DNA of 40,880 nucleotides from an uncultured Porphyromonadaceae bacterium (GTDB lineage: Bacteria; Bacteroidota; Bacteroidia; Bacteroidales; Muribaculaceae): the NCBI GenBank assembly GCA_937921035.1, contig CALEUL010000014.1, positions 1-40,880 on the forward strand. Direction: 5' to 3'. Below are positions 16,449 through 24,710 of the stretch, one piece after another. Both the position numbers and the translations under genes were made by a program. Numbering within the stretch: the stretch's first letter is position 1; every line of letters starts with the position of its first letter. The notes below the pieces were generated by a model, which saw only the letters and a program-made list of their open reading frames with translations, searched no databases and was not told where the DNA came from.

Positions 16449-18476
16449 TTACCGGCGGTGTTTGCGCAGTACTATTGCAGTACGGGCAGGCAGATATAGA
16501 GGCAGACGCTCTACACCGGCGTCGCTGAACAGCGGGTCGGGAACGGTGAAATGTTCTGTGCCCTCTACCACATTGCCGAAACCGCCGTACTGCGGGTCGT
16601 CGGTGCTGAGGATAGTGCTGTAAACACCGCCCGGGGCAAGTATGCCGTAGTCGCTGAAACTCTTGGACGGGTTGAAGTTGAATACGAACACATAGTCGCC
16701 GCGCATATAGGCCAGCACCTGGTCGTCGTCCTTGTCCCATAGCTTGCGGATAGCTTTAGCCTGGAAATTCTTGCGGGAGCGCACCAGTTCTATCATGGCG
16801 TTGTCGAAAGCGTTGAGATAGCGGTACTGGAGGTCCTGACGGTCAACAAGATCCCACTGACGGCGGGCATACTTGTAGCTCCAGCCGTTGCCTTCGCGCG
16901 GAAAATCTATCCATTCCGGATGTCCGAACTCGTTGCCCATGAAGTTGAGGTAGCCGCCGTTGATGGTCGACAACGTAACAAGACGGATCATCTTGTGCAA
17001 GGCTATGCCGCGTGTTACGGCAGGGTCTGTATCACCTACCATCATGTGCCAGTACATAGCCGCGTCTATCAAACGGAAAATCACCGTTTTATCACCCACA
17101 AGAGCCTGATCGTGGCTCTCTACGTAGCTTATCGTCTTTTCGTCGGCGCGGCGGTTGGTAAGCTCCCAGAAAATGGATGTGGGATGCCAGTCCTCGTCTT
17201 TCTTTTCCTTTAGGGTTTTGATCCAGTAGTCGGGAATACCCATAGCCATGCGGTAGTCGAAACCCATGCCGCCGTCCTTGAACGAAAGTGCCAGGCCGGG
17301 CATGCCGCTCATTTCCTCGGCTATCGTGATAGCGTGGGGCTTCACCTCGTGGATAAGGATATTGGCGAGAGTAAGATATGTAAGGGCGTCGGTGTCCTGA
17401 CCGCCGTCATAGTAATCGTCGTAACTGCCGAAGGCTTTGCCCAGACCGTGGTCGTAGTACAGCATGGAGGTAACGCCGTCGAAGCGGAAACCGTCGAAGT
17501 GATATTCCTCAAGCCAGTACTTGCAGTTGGAAAGAAGGAAGTGGATAACCTCGTTCTTGCCGTAGTCGAAGCACAGCGAGTCCCATGCCGGATGCTCGCG
17601 GCGCGAGGGGTTGGAGTGGAAATACTGGTCGGGGGATCCGTCGAGACGCCCTATGCCCTCGTTCTCGTTCTTCACGGCATGCGAGTGCACGATGTCCATG
17701 ATTACGGCGATGCCCATGCGGTGGGCGTCGTTGATAAGTTTCTTCAGATCCTCGGGCGTGCCGAAACGGCTGGAAGCGGCAAAGAAGTTGGATACGTGGT
17801 AGCCGAAAGAGCCATAGTAGGGATGCTCCTGTATCGCCATAATCTGGATAGCGTTGTAGCCGTCGGCGGCGATACGCGGAAGCACCTTGCGGCGGAATTC
17901 ATCGTAGGTTCCGACGCCCTCGTTCTCCTGAGCCATGCCTATGTGGCATTCATATATAAGTAGCGGAGCTGTATCGGGCGTGAATTTGCCGTCGCGCCAG
18001 GGGAATTTTTTCTCGGGTTCGTAGACCTGCGCCGAGAATATGGAAGTCTTGGCGTCCTGCACCACACGGTTTGCATATGCCGGAATACGTTCGCCGCTGC
18101 CGCCGGGCCACTGCACCAGCATCTTGTACAGCTGACCGTTTTTAATGGCGTCGGCAGGGAAATTACCCTCCCATATACCGGGCACGTCGCCACCGACAGG
18201 ATAAAGCCGGTATTCTTCGCGTGGTTCCCAATTGGAAAAATCGCCAATCAGTGTAATAGCCGTAGCATTTGGCGCCCACTCACGGAAAGTCCATCCCCCA
18301 TCGCTGCGGCGATGGAGTCCGAAGTACTTATGGGCGTTGGCAAAATCGCTCAGTGTGCCGCCCGCCGAGGTAAGTTCTTTTTCCTTGCGTATAACATCCT
18401 GGTGGCGTCCTTCAATCGCGGCGGCGAAGGGGCGCAGCCATGAATCGTCTTTCAGTATTCTAAGCAATCGTGCCAT
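16449..18476 (-). CDS. glgB: 1,4-alpha-glucan branching enzyme
   Basis: A 675-residue GH13 branching enzyme that introduces alpha-1,6 branches into glycogen-like alpha-glucan. An N-terminal CBM48-like module (about 50-150, GGWTFREWAPNATAITLIGDFSNW) is followed by the TIM barrel. Catalytic residues are visible: nucleophile Asp333 in GFRFDGVTSM, acid/base Glu387 in TIAEEMSG, the conserved HD in VESHDQAL, and DIVHSHAV at about 261-268. It ends in a C-terminal beta domain. Length is normal for the eukaryote-like short branching enzymes common in Bacteroidetes. No other glg gene is nearby. A good promoter lies at 18520-18549, and the restriction-modification pair follows after 10 nt. Confidence 0.95.
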   Translation of the reverse strand: MARLLRILKDDSWLRPFAAAIEGRHQDVIRKEKELTSAGGTLSDFANAHKYFGLHRRSDGGWTFREWAPNATAITLIGDFSNWEPREEYRLYPVGGDVPGIWEGNFPADAIKNGQLYKMLVQWPGGSGERIPAYANRVVQDAKTSIFSAQVYEPEKKFPWRDGKFTPDTAPLLIYECHIGMAQENEGVGTYDEFRRKVLPRIAADGYNAIQIMAIQEHPYYGSFGYHVSNFFAASSRFGTPEDLKKLINDAHRMGIAVIMDIVHSHAVKNENEGIGRLDGSPDQYFHSNPSRREHPAWDSLCFDYGKNEVIHFLLSNCKYWLEEYHFDGFRFDGVTSMLYYDHGLGKAFGSYDDYYDGGQDTDALTYLTLANILIHEVKPHAITIAEEMSGMPGLALSFKDGGMGFDYRMAMGIPDYWIKTLKEKKDEDWHPTSIFWELTNRRADEKTISYVESHDQALVGDKTVIFRLIDAAMYWHMMVGDTDPAVTRGIALHKMIRLVTLSTINGGYLNFMGNEFGHPEWIDFPREGNGWSYKYARRQWDLVDRQDLQYRYLNAFDNAMIELVRSRKNFQAKAIRKLWDKDDDQVLAYMRGDYVFVFNFNPSKSFSDYGILAPGGVYSTILSTDDPQYGGFGNVVEGTEHFTVPDPLFSDAGVERLPLYLPARTAIVLRKHRR

Positions 18477-18519
18477 AGTTTTATATTATTGTTATGTAAG
18501 AAGATAATTTTTAATTATG

Positions 18520-18549
18520 CAAAAATAACCAAAATCCATGATTAGGCAA
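18520..18549 (-). promoter_or_regulatory. glgB promoter
   Basis: On the minus strand a TTG (18547-18549), a 19-bp spacer and TATTTTTG (18520-18527) match the Bacteroidetes consensus. The element lies 43 bp upstream of the glgB ATG and could also drive the downstream restriction-modification genes. Confidence 0.65.
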
Positions 18550-18570
18550 AAAGATTGACTTCTTTTCACC

Positions 18571-18972
18571 CTATTCAAGTCTTTTTAGAATAATCCATTC
18601 GCCGGATTTTCTCGCGCCCTTTCGGGCGATATAACCGTATTCCTTCAACTCTCTGATAGCTCTGGTTATCGATGATTCCGATACCCCGATATTATCAGCC
18701 AGTTCAGTATATCTTATTGTCGGTTTCATGCAGATAGTCTGATACACCGCTTTATGAAGGTCGGTAACGACCGGTCTTTTTATACCATCATTTATACCAT
18801 CATTTATACCGTAAGCTTTTGACGGTATAACATCAGTAATATGTCTGGAGTTCTCTCTGACAGCATTTTCAGACAGCTTGACGACAACAGGATTTGTAGT
18901 TGAAACAGTCCTCTCGACCCTGTCGCTTTCCAGGTCGAGAAGCATTTCCTGTATTTCGTCCTTGCCAATCAT
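18571..18972 (-). pseudogene. internally deleted AlbA_2/winged-helix gene
   Basis: The 133-residue ORF begins MIGKDEIQEMLLDLESDRVERTVSTTN. From memory this is the opening of AlbA_2 (Schlafen-like) ATP-binding regulators, which would normally continue into the AlbA_2 core. Here it jumps straight to a Gly-Ile-Asn-Asp repeat linker (GINDGINDGIK) and a C-terminal winged helix (LADNIGVSESSITRAIRELKEYGYIARKG), the usual end of such proteins. The AlbA_2 core and the HATPase-like domain are missing, so this looks like an in-frame internal deletion. It may still make a small DNA-binding protein. It starts 1 nt after the rnhA stop (19005 would be an earlier in-frame start, within rnhA). Confidence 0.6.
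18779..18810. repeat. 12-bp tandem repeat coding for the Ile-Asn-Asp-Gly linker
   Basis: TTTATACCATCA occurs at 18779-18790 and 18791-18802, followed by a partial third copy. The units keep the frame and encode GIND repeats. Such a tract can expand or contract by slippage in multiples of four codons without breaking the frame. Confidence 0.8.
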
Positions 18973-18973
18973 T

Positions 18974-19645
18974 TTATTTTCTTCCGAAGTCGGCGGGAAT
19001 TTCACCCCATTCGTCGGTTTTCCATTTCAGAATGGGATTGCGTATCGGGCCGTTGGCGGCAAGCCATGCATCGGCACGCTCCAGAAGGTCTAACACTTTG
19101 GCCGTTTTCGGAGTTCGCTGCAATGTAGTTTTGGATTTTCCGCGCCGCAGCCATGCAAAAGTGTTGCGGCTGTCGGTGTATATGGGAGTGGTGGTGTCGC
19201 CGGCTTTCGCAAGCAATGCCGCAAGATGGATAACGGCAAGATACTCGGCAATATTGTTTGTGCCCGTAAGCGGCTGCGAGGCGCCGATATGAAAAACCTC
19301 GGAACCGTCATACAGTCTTACAGCCCTGTATTCCATCGGGCCGGGATTGCCCGAACAGGCACCGTCGGTGGCGATGGCATCGAGGCGGATGCCCGGAATC
19401 TGAAAATAGTCGGGACTCACCTGCGCCGGAGCAGTACGCTCGTGCCCGACGATAGACTTCATCAGTGCGAGCTGTTCGGCAGGATCGCCGCGATAGGCCT
19501 CTACGGCTTCCTCGCGGGTCTTGAATGCCTTGTATTTGGCGCCGGGATAGTTCACTACCTGTAGCTTGCATTCCTCCCAGCTGTCGTAGACTCCCGGTTC
19601 TACGCCAACCCACACAACATAATATTTTCCTGGTCTGTCGCTCAC
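18974..19645 (-). CDS. rnhA: ribonuclease H with N-terminal viroplasmin domain
   Basis: A 223-residue RNase HI that removes RNA from RNA:DNA hybrids. Residues 7-55 are a caulimovirus viroplasmin-like hybrid-binding domain (KYYVVWVGVEPGVYDSWEECK...YPGAKYKAFKTREEA). The RNase H core follows, with catalytic Asp94 in IATDGACSGNPG, Glu134 in NNIAEYLAV and Asp158 in YTDSRNT. The start is a GTG at 19645, which overlaps the stop of the upstream gene by 4 nt (GTGA). Earlier in-frame starts lie inside that gene and have no homology. It belongs to the mscL-aroK-Ald-like-rnhA series. Confidence 0.9.
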   Translation of the reverse strand: MSDRPGKYYVVWVGVEPGVYDSWEECKLQVVNYPGAKYKAFKTREEAVEAYRGDPAEQLALMKSIVGHERTAPAQVSPDYFQIPGIRLDAIATDGACSGNPGPMEYRAVRLYDGSEVFHIGASQPLTGTNNIAEYLAVIHLAALLAKAGDTTTPIYTDSRNTFAWLRRGKSKTTLQRTPKTAKVLDLLERADAWLAANGPIRNPILKWKTDEWGEIPADFGRK

Positions 19646-20817
19646 GAAAACTGTACTAAAAGATTTATATCCACATATCTCACGCCGGCAAGCCTGGCTA
19701 TGCGGCGGTTTACGCACTTGCCCAAAAAGGTAAACGCGGCTGTCTGTAGTCCTTTGTTTATGCGTAGGGCATTTGCCACGCCGTCGCAAACAAGTATATC
19801 GTCGAGCATGGTGCCGAAGGTGTTGCTCAGAGCCATAGCCACAGTGCGCAAAACGGCGCTCCCGGCATTGACATAGCACAGGCGCACGGGACCTTCGAAA
19901 ACGCTGTCGGCAGGCGATGCGAGCGCAAGGTCTATCACCTGCATGCTCGGGAAAGCTTTGCCTGGTTCGGCGGTGAGGTCGAAACAGATAACACCGCGCT
20001 TCATTATGCGCACAAGATCGGTGCCTATCGGCACGGGACGGTCGTTGTCGGCAGCAATGACAATGTCGGCGCTGCGGAGGGCGTTCTCGAATACACGCGG
20101 GTGCAGCGAAGATACTGTTACACCCGGTCCGAGGAAGCGCTGAGCCTCGCGCAGACGATAAACGTTGTTATCGAACATGCGTACAATAGCGCCGAGCCCT
20201 ATTGCCGTGAGAGCTGCGGCGCATGCCGCCATATCGGAGCCGATAATCATCACTTCGCAAGGATTGATTCCAGCCACGCCTCCAAGCAGAATGCCTTTGC
20301 CGTGGATGGAATCGGCCATAAGCGACGATGCTATCGCCATAGCGGCACGGCCGTCGATTTCGCGCAGTATGTCGGCGAACGGCCGGCGCCCGGATATATC
20401 GGTAACCTCGTCGAGCGCCAAAGCTATCACATGCCGCTCCAGAAGAATTTTTATAGTGTCGATATCGGACTGTGTGCTGTGCGCAAACGTCAGCAGCAGG
20501 CCGCCCCTTTTCAGACGCCGTGCATCAACCGATGGAAGCGAGGGTAGATACACAACGATATCTGCGGCGAGGGTTTCGGCGCGGTCGGTAATCTCCACAC
20601 CGCAACGGCTGTAGTCGTTGTCGGTGTAGTGGATGTGTGCTGCTGCGCCGCGTTCCATCTTCACGCGCAACCCCCGCGCCACAAGTGTGCCGGCGCCTTC
20701 CGGAGTAAGGGGAAAACGGTGGTCGAGCAAACCGCCCGACGACGGCAGTCCAACCGTTGCCTGACGGCCGGCAGCAGTGGCTTTCAGCACTTCCTCAAGA
20801 GGTATCGGAGCATCCAT
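19642..20817 (-). CDS. alanine dehydrogenase/PNT family protein, possibly non-canonical
   Basis: A 391-residue protein of the alanine dehydrogenase/transhydrogenase fold. The N-terminal half has TVGLPSSGGLLDHRFPLTPEGAGTLV (Arg34 equals the substrate-binding Arg) and the conserved His113 in LTFAHSTQ. The Rossmann half is LLGGVAGINPCEVMIIGSDMAACAAALTAIGLGA, then FDNNVYRLREAQRFLG. Two things are odd. The family's catalytic Lys (in the VKxP motif) is absent, the region reading VVYLPSLPSV at 88-97. The usual GGGxVG nucleotide loop is IGSDMAAC. Activity as L-alanine dehydrogenase is therefore doubtful, and another NAD(P)-linked or sensing role is possible. It lies 3 nt after aroK and overlaps rnhA by 4 nt. 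Confidence 0.7.
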   Translation of the reverse strand: MDAPIPLEEVLKATAAGRQATVGLPSSGGLLDHRFPLTPEGAGTLVARGLRVKMERGAAAHIHYTDNDYSRCGVEITDRAETLAADIVVYLPSLPSVDARRLKRGGLLLTFAHSTQSDIDTIKILLERHVIALALDEVTDISGRRPFADILREIDGRAAMAIASSLMADSIHGKGILLGGVAGINPCEVMIIGSDMAACAAALTAIGLGAIVRMFDNNVYRLREAQRFLGPGVTVSSLHPRVFENALRSADIVIAADNDRPVPIGTDLVRIMKRGVICFDLTAEPGKAFPSMQVIDLALASPADSVFEGPVRLCYVNAGSAVLRTVAMALSNTFGTMLDDILVCDGVANALRINKGLQTAAFTFLGKCVNRRIARLAGVRYVDINLLVQFS

Positions 20818-20820
20818 ATT

Positions 20821-21354
20821 CTATTTCAATTGAAACGTTGCTATAAATTTTTCGACACTGCCGTCTATTTCGGCGGCTGTCTCGAGCAGATCGGAGGCGA
20901 AAACGGCATGTGCCCTGCTGTAGAATGGTCGGCGGGCATCCTGCATAGCCTCTACCTTGGCCCTGAGCGCATCGGGATGCGCAAGCAGATTATCCACGAG
21001 CGGTCTCTTGCCCGGAGCCTCACGCAGCCGGCGCAACGTTGCCTCCATGCTTGCTTTCAACTCCACAACAAGGCCGCGGGCAAGCATAAAGTCCATGTTG
21101 TCGGCATGGCAAGGTGTACCTCCGCCACATGCTACCACAGCGCCGTCGGCAACGGCACGCAACAGCGCCTCGCGCTCCATACGTCGGAACGCCTCCTCGC
21201 CGTCGGTGTCGAAAATCTGCCTCACGGTCATGCCGACGGCAGCTTCCACGGCAGCGTCGGTATCCACAAACGGGCGTCCGAGGGCAGCAGCCAACGGACG
21301 GCCAAGCGTGGTTTTGCCGGCAGCCATGAAGCCGATAAGGAAAATCGGGCGCAC
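20821..21354 (-). CDS. aroK: shikimate kinase
   Basis: A cytosolic P-loop kinase that phosphorylates shikimate at the 3-hydroxyl in the chorismate pathway. The P-loop is GFMAAGKTT (residues 8-16). It also shows VDTDAAVE with the conserved Asp pair, IFDTDGEEAFRRMER with the shikimate-binding Arg, ACGGGTPC with the GGG loop, and RRPFYSRAH with the lid/late Arg. The most likely start is a GTG at 21354, just before the first beta-strand; the frame stays open upstream, but no ATG with homology exists there. That gives 177 residues, normal for the family. It begins 28 nt after the mscL stop. Confidence 0.92.
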   Translation of the reverse strand: MRPIFLIGFMAAGKTTLGRPLAAALGRPFVDTDAAVEAAVGMTVRQIFDTDGEEAFRRMEREALLRAVADGAVVACGGGTPCHADNMDFMLARGLVVELKASMEATLRRLREAPGKRPLVDNLLAHPDALRAKVEAMQDARRPFYSRAHAVFASDLLETAAEIDGSVEKFIATFQLK

Positions 21355-21382
21355 ATCGCCGTCTGAAGCGGCGCTATCGCAC

Positions 21383-21823
21383 TTATTTTTTCTCAACTTC
21401 CTTGCGGAGCAGATCGCGGATTTCCGTAAGCAGTTCTTCCTGTGTAGGGCCGGCAGGAGCGGCAGGCTCCGGAGCGGGAGCAGGCTCCGGCTCACGTTTA
21501 AGTTTGTTCATGAACTTGATGGCCACAAATATGCAGAATGCCACGATTACGAAATCGATAACCGTCTGCACAAAAGCGCCCCAGGTTATAGCAACCTCGG
21601 GAGTTATAATCTCTTCGCCATTCTTTACAGCCTGCTGGATAATCCACTTGTGATCCGAGAAATTTATTCCGCCCGTAAGCATGCCTATTGCCGGCATGAA
21701 AATATCGTTCACAAGAGAAGTTACAATCTTGCCGAAAGCTGCGCCAATAATCACACCGACAGCCATATCGACAACATTGCCTTTCATGGCGAAATCCTTG
21801 AACTCTTTAAGGAATTTTTTCAT
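21383..21823 (-). CDS. mscL: large-conductance mechanosensitive channel
   Basis: A 146-residue inner-membrane channel that opens under hypo-osmotic tension. The amphipathic N-terminal helix MKKFLKEFKDFAMKGNVVDMAVGVIIGAAFG leads into TM1; TM2 is QTVIDFVIVAFCIFVAIKFM. A Pro/Ala/Glu linker (EPEPAPAPEPAAPAGP) joins it to the C-terminal bundle helix ELLTEIRDLLRK. Length and order are canonical. It is the first gene of the minus-strand series mscL-aroK-Ald-like-rnhA and is divergent from gapA. Confidence 0.96.
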   Translation of the reverse strand: MKKFLKEFKDFAMKGNVVDMAVGVIIGAAFGKIVTSLVNDIFMPAIGMLTGGINFSDHKWIIQQAVKNGEEIITPEVAITWGAFVQTVIDFVIVAFCIFVAIKFMNKLKREPEPAPAPEPAAPAGPTQEELLTEIRDLLRKEVEKK

Positions 21824-21894
21824 ATCACTTAAGTTATTAAAACCTTATGCAGACAGCCCTGAACCGCCTACAGGCAGCCGGCTTGTCCGATGTG

Positions 21895-21902
21895 CAAATT
21901 TA
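21895..21902 (-). promoter_or_regulatory. -7 element upstream of mscL
   Basis: TAAATTTG on the minus strand fits TAnnTTTG and lies 72 bp upstream of the mscL start. No TTG is at the ideal spacing. It is divergent from the gapA promoter, about 60 bp away. Confidence 0.45.
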
Positions 21903-21939
21903 TACAAACTTTTTGACAATAAAAAATACAACCAAAAAA

Positions 21940-21969
21940 TTGAAATACCGAAATATTTCATTAATTTTG
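21940..21969 (+). promoter_or_regulatory. gapA promoter
   Basis: TTG (21940-21942), a 19-bp spacer and TAATTTTG (21962-21969) match the Bacteroidetes consensus. The predicted leader is about 100 nt. The 14 bases TTCATTAATTTTGC recur exactly at the promoter of the next gene (23237-23250). Confidence 0.75.
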
Positions 21970-22076
21970 CGGTGCAAAACGAACACGGTGCGCCCGTCCG
22001 ACGTTAACCTTTCAGTTTTGCATCCGTAAAAGGATTGACTAACAACACATTTTGAACTCTCTAATATTTAATTGTT

Positions 22077-23087
22077 ATGACTAAAATTGGTATTAATGGC
22101 TTCGGCCGCATCGGTCGCTTCGTATTCCGCGCTTCCACAAAGCGTGACGACATCGAAGTAGTTGCAATCAACGACCTTCTCCCTGTCGACTACATGGCTT
22201 ACATGCTGAAATACGACACAATGCACGGCAAATTCGACGGCACCGTTGAATGCGACGTAGAGAAGAACGAACTCATCGTTAACGGCAAGCACATCCGTGT
22301 TACCGCATGCAAGAACCCCGCTGAAATCGACTGGGCTGCTGTAGGTGCTGAATACGTAGTTGAATCCACCGGTCTCTTCCTCACAAAGGAAAAAGCTCAG
22401 GCTCATATCGAAGCCGGCGCCAAGTACGTCGTTATGTCCGCTCCTTCCAAGGACGACACCCCCATGTTCGTATGCGGTGTAAACGCCGACACATATGTTA
22501 AGGGCACACAGTTCGTTTCCAACGCTTCCTGCACAACTAACTGCCTCGCTCCCATCGCCAAGGTCCTCAACGACAAATTCGGTATCGTTAACGGCCTTAT
22601 GACAACCGTACACTCCACTACCGCTACCCAGAAGACTGTAGACGGTCCCTCCATGAAGGACTGGCGCGGCGGCCGTGCTGCTTCCGGCAACATCATCCCC
22701 TCCAGCACCGGCGCTGCCAAGGCTGTAGGTAAAGTTATCCCCGAACTCAACGGCAAACTCACCGGTATCTCGATGCGCGTCCCCACTCTCGACGTTTCTG
22801 TTGTCGACCTCACCGTTAACCTTGCTAAACCCGCTACCAAAGAAGCTATCTGCGCTGCTATGAAAGAAGCTGCTGAAGGCGAACTCAAGGGCGTTCTCGG
22901 CTACACCGAAGATGCTGTTGTTTCCAGCGACTTCCTCGGCGACACCCGCACTTCCATCTTCGATGCAAACGCTGGTGTATATCTTACCGAAAACTTCGTT
23001 AAAGTTGTTTCCTGGTACGACAACGAGATCGGTTACTCCAACAAAGTTCTCGACCTCATCGCTACTATGGTTCGCATCAACGGCTAA
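22077..23087 (+). CDS. gapA: glyceraldehyde-3-phosphate dehydrogenase, type I
   Basis: A 336-residue NAD-dependent glycolytic dehydrogenase. The N-terminal Rossmann motif is IGINGFGRIGR, and Asp33 after beta-2 (INDL) points to NAD rather than NADP. The catalytic Cys152 is in SNASCTTNCLAP, and the catalytic His is in TVHSTTATQKTVDG. The C-terminus has SWYDNEIGYSNKVLDL. Codons are strongly C-ending and repetitive (AAC, GAC, CTC, ATC) compared with the neighbours, as expected for very high expression. It is monocistronic, with its own consensus promoter and a perfect palindromic terminator. Confidence 0.98.
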   Translation: MTKIGINGFGRIGRFVFRASTKRDDIEVVAINDLLPVDYMAYMLKYDTMHGKFDGTVECDVEKNELIVNGKHIRVTACKNPAEIDWAAVGAEYVVESTGLFLTKEKAQAHIEAGAKYVVMSAPSKDDTPMFVCGVNADTYVKGTQFVSNASCTTNCLAPIAKVLNDKFGIVNGLMTTVHSTTATQKTVDGPSMKDWRGGRAASGNIIPSSTGAAKAVGKVIPELNGKLTGISMRVPTLDVSVVDLTVNLAKPATKEAICAAMKEAAEGELKGVLGYTEDAVVSSDFLGDTRTSIFDANAGVYLTENFVKVVSWYDNEIGYSNKVLDLIATMVRING

Positions 23088-23103
23088 TCATACAAACGAT
23101 TAT

Positions 23104-23135
23104 AAAAAAGCTTCGTCGGCCGACGAAGCTTTTTT
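23104..23135. terminator. bidirectional intrinsic terminator after gapA
   Basis: A perfect palindrome, A6-GCTTCGTCGG followed directly by CCGACGAAGC-T6, with T tracts on both strands, 17 nt after the gapA stop. Confidence 0.9.
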
Positions 23136-23241
23136 TATGCCCGTACATAAACGCGGAAGCATTCTTTTTTCTATGAAATCCTTTTTAACAATTATAGATT
23201 AATAAAAACCTTTTAAAACAATGATGTATCGGAAATTTCAT

Positions 23242-23249
23242 TAATTTTG
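23242..23249 (+). promoter_or_regulatory. -7 element of the gene at 23297
   Basis: TAATTTTG inside TTCATTAATTTTGC, identical over 14 bp to the gapA promoter core. No TTG lies 19-21 bp upstream. Confidence 0.55.
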
Positions 23250-23296
23250 CACGATAAGAGAAATGCTTTTCGCGCCGGCGGTGATATACATAGAAT

Positions 23297-24613
23297 ATGG
23301 ATGTGATTTGGCGATTTATATGGATTATGATATCCCTTTGCTGCGTAATACCAACGCAGGCAACTGTTGTGGCTGATTCTGTTACCCATATTCCTCTGCC
23401 TAACGCCTCCGTCTACAGCAATTCCGGAATTGCCATAGGTGTCAGCAACGGCAAAGGGGTATTGCCTCGAATTTCTCAGGAGAACTACCCTATAACAATA
23501 CGCTACATCGGATTCAAAGACATGATTGTTCTGCATGAAAATCAGGATACTGTTTTTCTTTCCGAGAATATATCCGAATTGCCGGAAGTTGTTGTTAAAT
23601 CTCGCAGAGAACGTCTGCTGCATATATTGGCTTATGTAAGGGAGTACTCTACCCTGTCCACTTACACTGATACTGTTTTTCTTTTCAGAGAAAAGATGGT
23701 AGACTATATGTTGCCGTCCCACGATAAAATGAAATTTAAAGGTTGGACAACCCCGAGGGTACTTACAAGCAAGTCTTATTACAGGTTCACAAACGATATC
23801 GGGCTGGACAGCGTAAGCGATGTAAGCCGACATCATTTCTCATGGTCCGACTGGATCGGTATGGTCCCCAGGGCAGCATTGCCTGTCGTATTAAGGAATA
23901 CACTGATTTGCACGGATACTGTATATGGTAAATACAGCCCCACCGAAATTTGGCTGAGAAAAAACGACTCTGTCTCGGTTAATGTTGATGTACTTGCTGA
24001 TATCACAAGCCGGAAATGGGTGCCCGTTCTTGCAGGATTTTTCCGTAAAGATCTTGATTTTGAAAGATTCCGGGTGAAATACAACTACGATAATATAGCC
24101 GGAGACAGCTTATCGGCTTTAAATCTTACAGGATATTCCTTCAACATCGAATCCAACGGACGCGGACATTCCATGTTCCGATTCAACAGAATAGACGAAC
24201 CCTTTTTCGTAAGCACCAATGCCGTTGTTTATATTTTAGATAAAGAACATATCACAGTAAAAGAAGCAAAAAAATGGGAAAACCGACGGTTTGATACTGA
24301 AGAAACCGGCATTTATGAACCTTTGGAGGCTCCTGCTCTGTCGCCTTCCATATTGGCACTTATCGACAGGGTAAACAATATCGATAAAGAGAGCATAAGA
24401 CTGGATACCGAACCGGACCACAGAATGATAAAAAAATTCGACGGCCGTCGTAATTTTAAAATAGGCCATAGAGCTCTGTCGCTTCTTAAAGGACTCACTG
24501 GAATAACGGCATACAAATCACGCAAAAATTTCAATAACAACTGGAGCAAATTCCGAAAGGAACAGATACAAAAGAATAAAAAGCAGGAGCGTACGCCGAC
24601 AGATACCGAATAA
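23297..24613 (+). CDS. exported CarboxypepD_reg-like domain protein
   Basis: A 438-residue protein with an N-terminal hydrophobic segment (IWRFIWIMISLCCVIPTQA) acting as signal peptide. Residues about 22-85 resemble a carboxypeptidase-regulatory-like beta-sandwich (DSVTHIPLPNASVYSNSGIAIGVSNGKG, then IRYIGFKD), common at the start of Bacteroidetes envelope proteins. The next part (ELPEVVVKSRRERLLHILAYVREYS) looks like the DUF5686-type arrangement without the full barrel. The C-terminal 50 residues are basic (KNFNNNWSKFRKEQIQKNKKQER). It probably sits at the envelope; the role is unknown. Confidence 0.7.
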   Translation: MDVIWRFIWIMISLCCVIPTQATVVADSVTHIPLPNASVYSNSGIAIGVSNGKGVLPRISQENYPITIRYIGFKDMIVLHENQDTVFLSENISELPEVVVKSRRERLLHILAYVREYSTLSTYTDTVFLFREKMVDYMLPSHDKMKFKGWTTPRVLTSKSYYRFTNDIGLDSVSDVSRHHFSWSDWIGMVPRAALPVVLRNTLICTDTVYGKYSPTEIWLRKNDSVSVNVDVLADITSRKWVPVLAGFFRKDLDFERFRVKYNYDNIAGDSLSALNLTGYSFNIESNGRGHSMFRFNRIDEPFFVSTNAVVYILDKEHITVKEAKKWENRRFDTEETGIYEPLEAPALSPSILALIDRVNNIDKESIRLDTEPDHRMIKKFDGRRNFKIGHRALSLLKGLTGITAYKSRKNFNNNWSKFRKEQIQKNKKQERTPTDTE

Positions 24614-24679
24614 TTAGCCATAAAGGCCAAATTGTTGTACTTTAACGCGTGTAATAGGTCTATTTTCGAAAAAGTATAT

Positions 24680-24687
24680 TATTTTTG
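24680..24687 (+). promoter_or_regulatory. -7 element of the gene at 24711
   Basis: TATTTTTG fits TAnnTTTG and lies 23 bp upstream of the ATG. No TTG is at the ideal distance. Confidence 0.5.
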
Positions 24688-24710
24688 CATATAAAATAAC
24701 GTATACCTCT

